Shown: in pieces, positions 39,301 to 47,200 of the stretch
Numbering within the stretch: the first letter of the stretch is position 1
Layout of the letters: each line of letters opens with the position of its first letter
NCBI RefSeq assembly: GCF_000284375.1
Contig: NC_017249.1
Location: 1,054,001-1,118,000, forward strand
Direction: 5' to 3'
Length of the DNA: 64,000 bases
Origin: Bradyrhizobium japonicum USDA 6
GTDB taxonomy: Bacteria; Pseudomonadota; Alphaproteobacteria; Rhizobiales; Xanthobacteraceae
The notes under the pieces: generated by a model
What the model was told of the DNA's origin: nothing
What the model saw: only the letters and a program-made list of their open reading frames with translations
The model's database searches: none
Translations under genes and position numbers: made by a program

Positions 39301-39474
39301 ATATCGTCCGGCTCCGGCTCGGAGATGCGGCAGGCGGTCGGCGTCGCCGTGTTCTTTGGCATGATCGGTGTCACCCTGTTCGGCCTGCTATTCACCCCGA
39401 TCTTCTATGTGGTGGTGCGGAACCTGGCGGAAGGGCGGAACGAGGGGAAGAAGCCGGAGGTGGTGGCCTCTTAG
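36304..39474 (+). CDS. RND multidrug efflux pump (AcrB/MexF type)
   Basis: 1056-residue proton-driven trimeric pump. It has the HAE1-family N-terminus (PILAMVLSIVLLIVGALAY), two large periplasmic loops, and twelve membrane helices. Helix 4 has the proton-relay pair of Asp residues in GIVVDDAIVVVENVERHLE, and helix 10 carries GLAAKNAILIVEFARD with the conserved Lys. Length and topology are those of a full pump. It exports toxic compounds with the adaptor encoded before it. No outer-membrane TolC-like factor follows, so the channel must be supplied from another locus. Confidence 0.95.
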   Translation: MNLGRLSINQPILAMVLSIVLLIVGALAYTTLPVSEYPQVVPPTVVVTTQYPGASAQTVSDTVAAPIEQEINGVEDMLYLYSQATSNGQLTITVTFKLGTDLDKAQVLVQNRVAIAQPRLPEEVQRNGVTTRKNSPDILMVVFMLSPDDTFDQLYISNYALLQVRDQLLRLDGVGDIQIFGARDYSMRLWLDPDRIANLGLTSTEVIAAIRAQNIQIAGGQVAEPPITDRAFQPNLVFTGRLKDQRQFEDILIKAGSDGRTVRLRDVARIELGALSYSTNSFLLRKSAVGMLVTQRPGSNALATAKSISDTMAKLKESFPRGLDYNIGYNPTEFIAQSVHELIKTIYEAMLLVVVVVLVFLQGWRPAIIPIIAIPVSLVGTFAVMAALGFSINNLTLFGLVLAVGIVVDDAIVVVENVERHLEHGLSRRDAALKTMEEVGGALVSIALVLCAVFVPTAFLGGISGQFFQQFAVTIAVATAISCFCSLTLSPALASLILTPHEEKRPPAAWNVIARAWGAFTGVFNRVFDRLSHGYAGLANFVIRHSVAMLLIYVVLIGSAGWLIGTTPQGFIPAQDRGYVIVSVQLPGAASLARTTEIVREIERIALDTPGIIRVAVFAGFSGATRTQQGNAAALFPVFDEPEARLKKGLTANAITAELRKRLAALQGAFIIVIPPPAVPGIGTGGGFTIRIQDRQGRGPELLAAATDELVAAARKSPLLLGPTVFSPFTANTPQLFVDIDRTKAQKLGVPIASINDTIQTYFGSTYVNDFNLFGRTYHVTAQADFPFRKEPSDLSRLRTRNASGDMVMLGSVVEFKDVSGPDRVARYNLYAASELQGEPAPGVSSTTALNTIKKLADDILPSGFTFEWTDLSYQQITGGNAGLLVFPICVLFVYLVLAAQYGSWTLPFAVILIVPMCLLAATIGVRIMGQDVNILTQIGFVVLVGLAAKNAILIVEFARDIEKEGKPRLEAVIDACRLRLRPILMTSFAFILGVLPLVISSGSGSEMRQAVGVAVFFGMIGVTLFGLLFTPIFYVVVRNLAEGRNEGKKPEVVAS

Positions 39475-39504
39475 TGCAAGTGGTGACCGCCAGCGTACCT
39501 TCAC

Positions 39505-39552
39505 TCCCTGTGGTTATGGGTCCCGGCTGCGCGCGCCCCGGGACGACAGCGG
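39505..39552. repeat. Short intergenic repeat, family D
   Basis: gttatgggtcccggctgcgcgcgccccgggacgac: arms gtcccgg and ccgggac. Between the RND pump and the next binding-protein gene; a possible terminator for the pump. Confidence 0.6.
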
Positions 39553-39667
39553 TTGTTTGGCGCGCAGAATCCCATACTAACGACCAACATGAAATGGATG
39601 GGCAGGCGCGGGGTTCTTCACTAGTATCCGCGCGATTTCAAAACAGAAAACTGCTGGGAGCCAACAT

Positions 39668-40861
39668 ATGAAATCAGCACTTTTGGCCGCTGTCGCAACC
39701 TCTGCTCTGTTGCTCGCCGGGCCGGCCTCCGCGCAAGGCGTCAAGATCGGCATTCTCAACGATCAGTCCGGCGTCTATGCCGATTACGGCGGCAAATACT
39801 CGGTCGAAGCCGCCAAGATGGCGATCGAGGATTTCGGCGGCGAAGTGCTTGGCCAGAAGATCGAGATGGTCACCGCCGATCACCAGAACAAGCCGGATCT
39901 CGCCACGTCGATTGCGCGGCGCTGGTACGACGTCGAGAACGTGGACATGATCACGGAGTTGACGACCTCCTCGGTCGCGCTCGCGATCCACGAGCTCTCC
40001 AAGGAAAAGAAGAAGATCGACATCGTCGTCGGCGCCGCGACCTCGCGCCTCACCGGCGATGCCTGCCAGCCCTACGGCTTCCACTGGGCCTATGACACCC
40101 GTGCGCTTGGCGTCGGCACCGGCGGCGCGCTGACGAAAGCGGGCGGCGACACCTGGTTTTTCCTCACTGCCGACTATGCCTTCGGCTATGCGCTGGAGAA
40201 GGACACCAGTGAGATCGTCACCGCCAATGGCGGCAAGGTGGTCGGCTCGGTCCGCGTGCCGCTCAACTCGTCGGATTTCTCCTCCTTCCTGCTCCAGGCG
40301 CAGAGCTCGAAGGCGAAGATCGTCGGCCTCGCCAATGCCGGCCTCGACACCACCAACTCGATCAAGCAGGCGGCCGAGTTCGGCATCGTCTCTGGCGGCC
40401 AGAAGCTCGCCGGCCTCCTGATGACGCTCGCCGAGGTGAACGGTCTCGGCTTGCAGGCCGCGCAAGGCCTGGTGCTGACCGAGGGCTATTACTGGGATAT
40501 CAACGACCGCACCCGCAAATTCGGCGAACGTTTCTTCAAGCGCACCAGCCGGATGCCGAACATGATTCAGGCCGGTACCTATTCGGCGACGCTGAGCTAT
40601 CTCAAGGCGGTCAAGGCCGCCGGCACCAAGGATCCGGATGCGGTCGCCAAGAAGCTGAAGGAGCTGCCGGTCGACGACGACTTTGCGCAAGGCGGCAAGG
40701 TGCTCGAGAACGGCCGCATGGTCCACGACATGTATCTGTTCGAGGTCAAGAAGCCGTCGGAATCGAAGAAGCCGTGGGACTATTACAAGCTGCTCGCAAC
40801 CGTCCCCGGCGACAAGGCGTTCTTCGCCGCCAAGGACAGCGGCTGCCCGCTGACGAAGTAG
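39668..40861 (+). CDS. ABC-type branched-chain-amino-acid-like substrate-binding protein
   Basis: 397-residue periplasmic binding protein with a signal peptide (MKSALLAAVATSALLLAGPA, cut at ASA-Q) and a LIV-type start (VKIGILNDQSGVYADYGGKY). It is an orphan, with no permease or ATPase nearby. Regions such as VVGAATSRLTGDACQPYGFH line the expected ligand cleft. The solute is unknown; relatives bind amino acids, amides, urea or aromatic acids. Confidence 0.9.
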   Translation: MKSALLAAVATSALLLAGPASAQGVKIGILNDQSGVYADYGGKYSVEAAKMAIEDFGGEVLGQKIEMVTADHQNKPDLATSIARRWYDVENVDMITELTTSSVALAIHELSKEKKKIDIVVGAATSRLTGDACQPYGFHWAYDTRALGVGTGGALTKAGGDTWFFLTADYAFGYALEKDTSEIVTANGGKVVGSVRVPLNSSDFSSFLLQAQSSKAKIVGLANAGLDTTNSIKQAAEFGIVSGGQKLAGLLMTLAEVNGLGLQAAQGLVLTEGYYWDINDRTRKFGERFFKRTSRMPNMIQAGTYSATLSYLKAVKAAGTKDPDAVAKKLKELPVDDDFAQGGKVLENGRMVHDMYLFEVKKPSESKKPWDYYKLLATVPGDKAFFAAKDSGCPLTK

Positions 40862-40890
40862 CGGGAAGAGACGGGGTCAGCGCCACGATC

Positions 40891-41042
40891 TCCCTGTCGT
40901 CCCCGCGAACGCGGGGACCCATAACCCCAGGGAGAAGTGTGGCGCGAGACTCCCACTACGAGCCTTCGCAAGACTACTCCCTGTGGGCATGGGTCCCGGA
41001 TCAGCGCTCCGCTTCGCTGCGCTTGTCCGGGACGACGGCGGA
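40891..41042. repeat. Intergenic repeat, family D
   Basis: cctgtcgtccccgcgaacg through to ttgtccgggacgacggcg, with inner arms gggacccataacccc and catgggtcccgga. It fills most of the convergent gap between the binding-protein and MAPEG genes. Confidence 0.7.
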
Positions 41043-41065
41043 ATTTGTGGCCGCAGCTCGTCTCC

Positions 41066-41452
41066 TCACACCAGCCGCAGCACCACCGCCCCCAGCGCCC
41101 CCGCCCACAGCGCAATCGCTGCGATGCCCTGGATCGCAAAGCCCGGGCCGCGCTTTGCCGCCGCCTGCGAATAACCGATGAAGTAGACGATGCGGCCGAT
41201 GATCCAGACCGCGCCGATTCCCGCTGCAATGGCGTCGCCGATATAGATCGCGAACAGCCAGAGCGCCGGCAGGAAGACCGGCATCCATTCCAGCGTGTTT
41301 GCCTGGATGCGGAAGGCTCGCTCGAAATCCGGATGGCCCGACATCGCCGGCACCTTGACCCCGGTCTTGGTGCGCGCGCGCGAGACGTTGATGCAGGTGA
41401 ACATATAAAATGCGATCGCCAGCAACGTGACGAGGGCGGTGAGATGATACAT
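41066..41452 (-). CDS. MAPEG family membrane protein
   Basis: 128-residue protein with four membrane helices. The conserved MAPEG segment is RAFRIQANTLEWMPVFLPAL near residues 45-65, followed by AVWIIGRIVYFIGYSQAAAK. Eukaryotic MAPEG members are glutathione transferases or prostaglandin/leukotriene synthases; bacterial ones are poorly understood. The ATG at 41452 has AGGAAA upstream at good spacing; a GTG three bases earlier is also in frame. It follows the lipocalin gene by 27 bases and could be the last gene of that unit. Confidence 0.87.
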   Translation of the reverse strand: MYHLTALVTLLAIAFYMFTCINVSRARTKTGVKVPAMSGHPDFERAFRIQANTLEWMPVFLPALWLFAIYIGDAIAAGIGAVWIIGRIVYFIGYSQAAAKRGPGFAIQGIAAIALWAGALGAVVLRLV

Positions 41453-41479
41453 CACTGTTTTCCTTGAAGAGGTCGCGCC

Positions 41480-42562
41480 TCAATAGCCGGTCAGCTCGAG
41501 ATAGCCAACGCCGTCATGCGTGCCGGCAAAGCTGATCGGTCCTTCCCAATAGGAGAAGCCGGTCCCCATCCAGGCTTTTGGATTAAGCGGCCTGCAGACA
41601 ATCGAAAATGATCGTGAGGGGATCGCGATCTGCCATTCCACCGGCAGCTTGCGTCCCGCGATCTCGGCGGTCGCTTTCGGACTCATCTGGATATCGCCAC
41701 CCGCGATCATCTGCGTGTCGCCCGCGGCGCTGATCCAGTTGCCGAACGGATAGTCCTGGCCGTCCTTCTGCCGCAACCGGTACAGCATCAACTTGTCGCC
41801 GGATGCGAGATGGAGCGACAGCCAGTCCCAGCCGGTCTGGTCGGTATCGAGCGGCTGGCTGCTCCATTCGCGGTCCATCCAGGCCTGACCGGAAACATCG
41901 GCCGGCCTGTCGTCGATGGTGAGCGTGCCGCGCGCGCGGTAGAACGGCTGGCTGTAGTAGTAAGAGGCCTGCCCGCGCTCGGACTTGCGGCTGAAACCGT
42001 GATCGCCCTGCAGCACCACAGGTCGGTCGGCCTCCAACGTCAACGCGTAGCTGAAGTCGGTGCCCGAAGCCCTCAGCGTCAGCGGCGCCAAAATGCGATC
42101 GTCGGTACGCTCGGACCCTTTCATCTCCCAATCGTCGATCCACGCCGCAAATGGCTTTGCGGTGACGCCGGCCTGTCCAATGCCGCCGCGCGCAAACACC
42201 TCGCTGAAGCGGTGGGTGTCGGCGCGCGTCACTGCCGCATGCGCCATCCAGATCTGCTGATTGGCCCAGCCTTCGCCTTGCGGGCCCGGCTGCGCCGCCT
42301 GGCGGAACAGCGTCCATTGCAGGCCGCAAGCCGCGCCGCTGCCATCGACGAGATTCGCGGTGAGATACCACCATTCGATGCGGAACTCCGGATGGGGACC
42401 GTGATCGGCCGGAAAGCTGAACGTCTTTCCCGGCGTCACCTTCGCAAAGCCGTCGGCGGTCTCGCCGAGCCCGGCATAGCCCTGCGCGCCGGCGCGGCGG
42501 GCAGCCGCGAGGGCGAAGATGCCGCCGGCGAAGGCGCGCCGCGATATTCTGTCAGCGCTCAT
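41480..42562 (-). CDS. AttH/CrtC-like lipocalin protein, Tat-exported, linked to ABC transporter
   Basis: 360-residue protein. The N-terminus carries a twin-arginine signal (ADRISRRAFAGGIFALAAA), so it should be exported folded to the periplasm. The family core EFRIEWWYLTANL and GLQWTLFRQ identifies the AttH/carotenoid 1,2-hydratase-like double-lipocalin fold, which binds hydrophobic molecules. The ATG at 42562 overlaps the FtsX-like permease gene by 11 bases. The ATPase, permease and lipocalin together form a conserved type of transport cassette whose cargo is unknown; a lipid or pigment is plausible. Confidence 0.85.
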   Translation of the reverse strand: MSADRISRRAFAGGIFALAAARRAGAQGYAGLGETADGFAKVTPGKTFSFPADHGPHPEFRIEWWYLTANLVDGSGAACGLQWTLFRQAAQPGPQGEGWANQQIWMAHAAVTRADTHRFSEVFARGGIGQAGVTAKPFAAWIDDWEMKGSERTDDRILAPLTLRASGTDFSYALTLEADRPVVLQGDHGFSRKSERGQASYYYSQPFYRARGTLTIDDRPADVSGQAWMDREWSSQPLDTDQTGWDWLSLHLASGDKLMLYRLRQKDGQDYPFGNWISAAGDTQMIAGGDIQMSPKATAEIAGRKLPVEWQIAIPSRSFSIVCRPLNPKAWMGTGFSYWEGPISFAGTHDGVGYLELTGY

Positions 42563-45014
42563 TGGCAAACACCTTGACGAGGCTCGCCGGCTGCATCCGC
42601 GCCAGTCGTATCATCGGCAGCAGCGCGGCAAGCAGCGAAGCGATCAGCGCGACCGCGACCAGCTCCACCAGCTGCAGCGGAAACACGTGGAACGGCAGCC
42701 GCCAGCCGAACGCCTTCACATTGACGATGGCGATCAGGCACCACGCCACCAGCAATCCGAGCGGCACGGCCAGCAGCGCTGTGAACAGCGCAACCGACAA
42801 TGTCTTGGTCAGTTCGATCGCGGCAAGGCGCGGCCGCGTGATGCCGATCGCCCACAGCGGCGCGAGCTGGGGCAGGCGTGAATTCGCCAGTGTCAGCAGG
42901 CTGGTCAAGAGCGCGATGCCGGCCACGCCGAGCGTGAAGGCATTGAGCGCCGACGTCACCGCAAAGGTGCGGTTGAAGATCCGGATCGATTCCGCCTTCA
43001 CCGTCGCCTGGTCCGCGACGCTGCGGTCGTCGAGCGCGAATTGCTTCTGCAACGCCGCGATCAGGCCGGGGATATTTTCCTTCGCGACCATCAGGCCGAT
43101 CCGCGTCTGCGGCGTCTGCGGAAAGTGCCGGATCAGCGCCGCGACGTTGACGGCGAGCTGCCCCTTGGGGTTGCCGTAGTCGGCATAGATGCCGGCGATG
43201 TCGAGCTCCCAGGTGCCGCCCGGCGCCGGCACCTCGATGACATCGCCGACGCGCACATTCAGCCGTCGGCTCAGCTGCTCGCTGATGAAGGCGGCATTGC
43301 CCGGCACGAGCTGGGTCCAGGCGCGCGGCGCGGCCTCCAGCAGTGGCCAGCGCTCGCGATAGAGTGCGTGATCGGGCAGGCCGAGCAACTCGACCGGCTG
43401 CCCCTGAACCTGCGTATCGGCGCGTCCGCCCGACAGGATCGCCTGTACGTCGGCGCGCTCCTTCAGCCAATTCCGGATCGCCACGCCTTGCGCATTGTCG
43501 GAGGCGCTGATGTAGACGTCGGCGGCAAGCCGGCCGTTGAGCCAGCCGACGAAGGTGCGGCTGAAGGTTTCCACCATGGTGGACACCCCGACATTGACGG
43601 CCAGCGCGAGCAGCAGCGCCATCAGGGCCAGCGACAAGCCGGAGAGCTGTTGCCGGCTGTCCGCCCAGAACCACAGCGCCAGCGGCCCCTTCGCCCAGCG
43701 CTGGCCCGCGAGCAGGATGATCTCGAGGAAGGTAGGCAGGATCAGCGCCGCGCCCAGCATCAGCGCCCCGAGCACGCCGAATCCCGCAATCAGCGATTGC
43801 CCGTAGTGCAGGAGCAACAGCGCGACCGCAAACACGGCGCAGGCCGCACCGCTCTGCAGGACCAGCCAGCGGCGCTGCCGCTGCTGCCAGGCGTACGGCT
43901 GTGCGGTCGCCAGCACCGGCATCCTGACCGCCTTGATCAGGCTGGTCGCGGCGGCCACGATCGCGCCGGCGATGCTGATGCCGATGCCGGCGAGCCACCA
44001 TTCGGAGCGCAATGTGAGCTGTCCCGGGATCTGCGCGCCATAGAGCCCGCGCAGCGACGCCGCGACGTCGGGCAACAGCGCAGCCGCGATGAAATAGCCG
44101 CAGACGAGCCCGATCAATCCCGCGACCAGCGCCAGCGCCACCAGCTCCACCACCAGCACCGTGTTGACCAGCCGCGCCGAGGCACCGCAGGCCCGCAACG
44201 TGCGCAGCATCGGCAGCCGCTGCTCGAAGGCGAGGCCGACGGCGGAGTTGACGATGAAGAGACCGACGAAGAACGACAGCAGGCCGAAGGCGGTGAGGTT
44301 GAGATGGAAGCTGTCGGTGAGGCGCTCCAGCTCCGTCTCCGCATTCGGCTCGACCCGTTGCAACTGCTCGCCGACGATACTGGCCAGCGGCGCCGGCTTG
44401 CCCTTCGGCTTGCCGATCAAAAGCCGCGACACCTGGTCCGGCTTGTTCAGCAGGTGCTGCGCGACGCCGATGTCGACGACCAGCACGCCGGGCACGAGCT
44501 GCGGCAGCACGCGCAGCGGCGGCAGTTTTGCGCCGTTGCTGATCGGCGGTGCCGCGCCTTCCTGTTCCTGCAGATCGGTCAAGGTCTCCCGCGCCGCCAA
44601 TGTCTGGCCGGGCGGCGCAACGAAACTGCTCAAATCCGAGGCGCCAAGGCGTGGCGCGTTGCCGACGTCGGCCGGCATCGTCACCGGCTCGATGCCGAGC
44701 AGCCGCACCGAACGTCCGTTGACCTGGACGCGGCCTTCCAGCACCGGCGAGACCGGCCAGCCCGCGCGGCGGAGTTTTATGAACAGCTCCTGCGAAAAGG
44801 TCGCGGCATCAGGCGCCACCAGCATCGCCGTGCGCACGCCGCCGAACGTCGCCGCCGCGCGGTCATAGGCATTGCGGGCCTGCTGGTTGATCGCCTGCAC
44901 GCCGCTCCACAATGCGGTCGCCGCGATCAGTCCGATCAGGAGCGTCGCGAACTGCATCTTGTGCCGTCGCCAGTGGCTCAGCAGCACCGCGAGGACCCAG
45001 AGCGCGCGCCTCAT
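42552..45014 (-). CDS. FtsX-like ABC transporter permease
   Basis: 820-residue inner-membrane protein with two FtsX-like halves: an N-terminal helix (about 20-40, MQFATLLIGLIAATALWSG), a large periplasmic domain, helices near 270-400 (SFFVGLFIVNSAVGLAFEQR), further central helices, a second periplasmic domain, and three closing helices (LVELVAVALIASLLAALLPM). This layout is like LolC/MacB-type or AttF/G-type exporters that move lipids or lipoproteins by mechanotransmission. The ATG at 45014 overlaps the ATPase stop (ATGA). The longer frame to 45314 is a shadow inside the ATPase gene. Confidence 0.88.
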   Translation of the reverse strand: MRRALWVLAVLLSHWRRHKMQFATLLIGLIAATALWSGVQAINQQARNAYDRAAATFGGVRTAMLVAPDAATFSQELFIKLRRAGWPVSPVLEGRVQVNGRSVRLLGIEPVTMPADVGNAPRLGASDLSSFVAPPGQTLAARETLTDLQEQEGAAPPISNGAKLPPLRVLPQLVPGVLVVDIGVAQHLLNKPDQVSRLLIGKPKGKPAPLASIVGEQLQRVEPNAETELERLTDSFHLNLTAFGLLSFFVGLFIVNSAVGLAFEQRLPMLRTLRACGASARLVNTVLVVELVALALVAGLIGLVCGYFIAAALLPDVAASLRGLYGAQIPGQLTLRSEWWLAGIGISIAGAIVAAATSLIKAVRMPVLATAQPYAWQQRQRRWLVLQSGAACAVFAVALLLLHYGQSLIAGFGVLGALMLGAALILPTFLEIILLAGQRWAKGPLALWFWADSRQQLSGLSLALMALLLALAVNVGVSTMVETFSRTFVGWLNGRLAADVYISASDNAQGVAIRNWLKERADVQAILSGGRADTQVQGQPVELLGLPDHALYRERWPLLEAAPRAWTQLVPGNAAFISEQLSRRLNVRVGDVIEVPAPGGTWELDIAGIYADYGNPKGQLAVNVAALIRHFPQTPQTRIGLMVAKENIPGLIAALQKQFALDDRSVADQATVKAESIRIFNRTFAVTSALNAFTLGVAGIALLTSLLTLANSRLPQLAPLWAIGITRPRLAAIELTKTLSVALFTALLAVPLGLLVAWCLIAIVNVKAFGWRLPFHVFPLQLVELVAVALIASLLAALLPMIRLARMQPASLVKVFANER

Positions 45015-45706
45015 GCGATCCGCCCCGCATGCAAGGTCACGTGGCGGTCGAGCGTGCCGGCGAGATGCAGGCTGTGCGTCACCATCAGGAAGCCGCAGCC
45101 GGTGCGCGTGACGAGGTCGCGTGTCAGCGCCAGCACGTCGTCGGCGGTATCCTCGTCGAGATTGCCGGTCGGCTCGTCCGCGAGCAGCAGTGAGGGCTTT
45201 GTCGCCAGCGCCCGGCCGATCGCGACCCGCTGCTGCTGGCCGCCCGATAATTGCTCTGGATAACGCTTGAGCAGATTGCCGAGCCCGAGCCGCTCGACCA
45301 GCTCCTTTGACCATGCCGCATCATGCCGGCCGGCGATCCGCGCCTGGAAGGCGAGATTGTCCGCCACCGACAGGCTCGGGATCAGGTTGAACTGCTGAAA
45401 AACCAGGCCGATCCGGTCGCGCCGCAGCTCGGCCCGGCCCGCGTCCGAGAGCTTGGTGACCTCGGTGTCCTCCAGGCGAATTGTGCCGCTGTCGGCCGCA
45501 TCGAGACCCGCGATCAGGTGCAACAGCGTGCTCTTGCCGCTGCCGGACTCGCCGGTCAGCGCGACACGCTCGCCGGCCTTGAGGTCGAGGTCGACACCGC
45601 GCAGCACATGGACCGGCTCGCCGGCCGAGGAGAAGGTCTTTGAGAGGTTTCGGATGCTCAGCAAGGTCAATGCGCCGGACGGAATTAACTCAATGCTGCG
45701 TAGCAC
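45011..45706 (-). CDS. ABC transporter ATPase (LolD/MacB type)
   Basis: 231-residue nucleotide-binding subunit: Walker A GESGSGKST, Q-loop FQQFNLIPSLSV, signature LSGGQQQRV, Walker B LLLADEPTGNLD, H-loop VTHSLHL. These are the marks of the LolD/MacB/FtsE group, which work with FtsX-like permeases such as the one encoded next. The start is uncertain: a GTG at 45706 and a TTG at 45670 are both in frame and neither has a strong ribosome site. Confidence 0.9.
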   Translation of the reverse strand: MLRSIELIPSGALTLLSIRNLSKTFSSAGEPVHVLRGVDLDLKAGERVALTGESGSGKSTLLHLIAGLDAADSGTIRLEDTEVTKLSDAGRAELRRDRIGLVFQQFNLIPSLSVADNLAFQARIAGRHDAAWSKELVERLGLGNLLKRYPEQLSGGQQQRVAIGRALATKPSLLLADEPTGNLDEDTADDVLALTRDLVTRTGCGFLMVTHSLHLAGTLDRHVTLHAGRIA

Positions 45707-45810
45707 ACTTGCCGTGGAAATGCCGGGGTTGCGTTGGCCTTGAAGCCGTTGTTAGCTCCCAAGACGGCCAAATCAAAAACGTGCCGACAAAAAGACATAC
45801 GGGGAGATTG

Positions 45811-47148
45811 ATGAGCGCTCAGGGAACGCCCGACGTTGCGGGCAGGACGGCAGGGGAAGGCAAGGCAACGCCGAAGGGCGCCTGGACCGTCACATTTCTC
45901 CTCTTTCTCTTCATGGTCGTGAACTTCGCGGACAAGATCGTCGTCGGTCTCGCCGGCGTGCCGATCATGACAGACCTGAAGCTCGACGCCGAGCAATTCG
46001 GCCTGCTCGGCTCCTCGTTCTTCTTCCTGTTCTCGATCTCGGCCATCGTGGTCGGCTTCATCGTCAACAAGGTGCCGACGCGCTGGGTGCTGCTGACGCT
46101 GGCGGTGATCTGGGCGCTGGCGCAGTTCCCGATGGTCGGCACCGTCTCGTTCACCACGCTCCTGATCTGCCGCATCGTGCTGGGCGCGGGCGAGGGCCCG
46201 GCCTTCTCGGTCGCGGCGCACGCCATCTACAAATGGTTCCCCGACGAGAAGCGCACGCTGCCGACCGCGATCCTGTCGCAAGGCTCGGCCTTCGGCGTCA
46301 TCCTGGCCGTGCCGGCGTTGAACTGGGTCATCGTCAATCATTCCTGGCACTACGCCTTCGGCGCGCTTGGCGTCGTCGGCCTGCTCTGGGTCTGTGCCTG
46401 GCTGACGTTCGGCAAGGAAGGCCCGCTCGAGGACACCCAGGTTCTCGCCGTCACCGAGCCGAAAATCCCTTATGTGCAGCTTCTGACCTCGCGCACCTTC
46501 CTCGGCTGCGTGATCGCGACCTTCGGGGCCTATTGGGCGCTGTCGCTCGGCCTCACCTGGTTCACGCCGTTCATCGTCAAGGGCCTCGGCTTCTCGCAGA
46601 GTCAGGCCGGCTTCGTCTCGATCCTGCCCTGGGTGTTCGGCGCCACAATCGTCATCCTCACGGGCTGGATCTCGCAGGTGATGATGGCGCGCGGCTACAC
46701 CACGCGCATCTCGCGCGGCGTGCTCGGCTCGGTGCCGCTGATCCTCGGCGGCCTGATCCTGGCGATGATGCCGCATGTCTCGGGCGCTGGCTGGCAGATC
46801 GCGTCGCTCGTCATCGGCTCGGGCCTCTGCGGCGCCATCTACGTCGTCTGCCCGCCGATGCTCGGCGAGTTTACGCCGGCCTCGCAGCGCGGCGCTGTCA
46901 TCGCCATCTATGGCGCGCTCTACACGCTCTCCGGCATCATCGCGCCGAGCGTGATGGGCGCCGTGATCCAGCGCGCCGGCAGCATGCTCGACGGCTACCT
47001 GACCGGCTTCACCATCAACGCGGTGGTGATGGTTGGCTCCGGTGTCATTGGCCTGCTGCTGCTGTGGCCGAACACGGAAAAGGCCAGGCTGACCCGCGGT
47101 GCGGCCCCGCAAGGCGCAGCACTGAAGGGTGCGGTCTCGCCGACGTAA
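45811..47148 (+). CDS. MFS transporter (anion:cation symporter-like)
   Basis: 445-residue, 12-helix major facilitator. It begins with a short polar tail, then helix 1 (TVTFLLFLFMVVNFADKIVV), where the Asp/Lys pair NFADK is common in the organic-anion (ACS) family. The loop after helix 2 carries VNKVPTRWVL, and CRIVLGAGEGPAF marks helix 4. It likely imports an organic acid or a derivatised amino acid. The ATG at 45811 has GGGGAG upstream. It faces the amidohydrolase gene convergently, so the two may act on the same compound. Confidence 0.88.
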   Translation: MSAQGTPDVAGRTAGEGKATPKGAWTVTFLLFLFMVVNFADKIVVGLAGVPIMTDLKLDAEQFGLLGSSFFFLFSISAIVVGFIVNKVPTRWVLLTLAVIWALAQFPMVGTVSFTTLLICRIVLGAGEGPAFSVAAHAIYKWFPDEKRTLPTAILSQGSAFGVILAVPALNWVIVNHSWHYAFGALGVVGLLWVCAWLTFGKEGPLEDTQVLAVTEPKIPYVQLLTSRTFLGCVIATFGAYWALSLGLTWFTPFIVKGLGFSQSQAGFVSILPWVFGATIVILTGWISQVMMARGYTTRISRGVLGSVPLILGGLILAMMPHVSGAGWQIASLVIGSGLCGAIYVVCPPMLGEFTPASQRGAVIAIYGALYTLSGIIAPSVMGAVIQRAGSMLDGYLTGFTINAVVMVGSGVIGLLLLWPNTEKARLTRGAAPQGAALKGAVSPT

Positions 47149-47158
47149 GGGCGGTCTT

Positions 47159-47187
47159 CTTACCCTCCCCCTCCAGGGGAGGGTAAG
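47159..47187. terminator. Bidirectional hairpin between MFS and amidohydrolase genes
   Basis: cttaccctccccctccaggggagggtaag: perfect arms cttaccctcccc and ggggagggtaag, loop of five bases, 10 bases past the MFS stop and 14 past the amidohydrolase stop. It resembles an arm of repeat family A and can serve both convergent genes. Confidence 0.65.
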
Positions 47188-47200
47188 CGGCCACGCTGCG

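Noticed and set aside
43041..45263. 740-residue open frame on the plus strand
   Set aside because: Antisense to the FtsX-like permease gene, with Arg/Gln/His-rich low-complexity translation.
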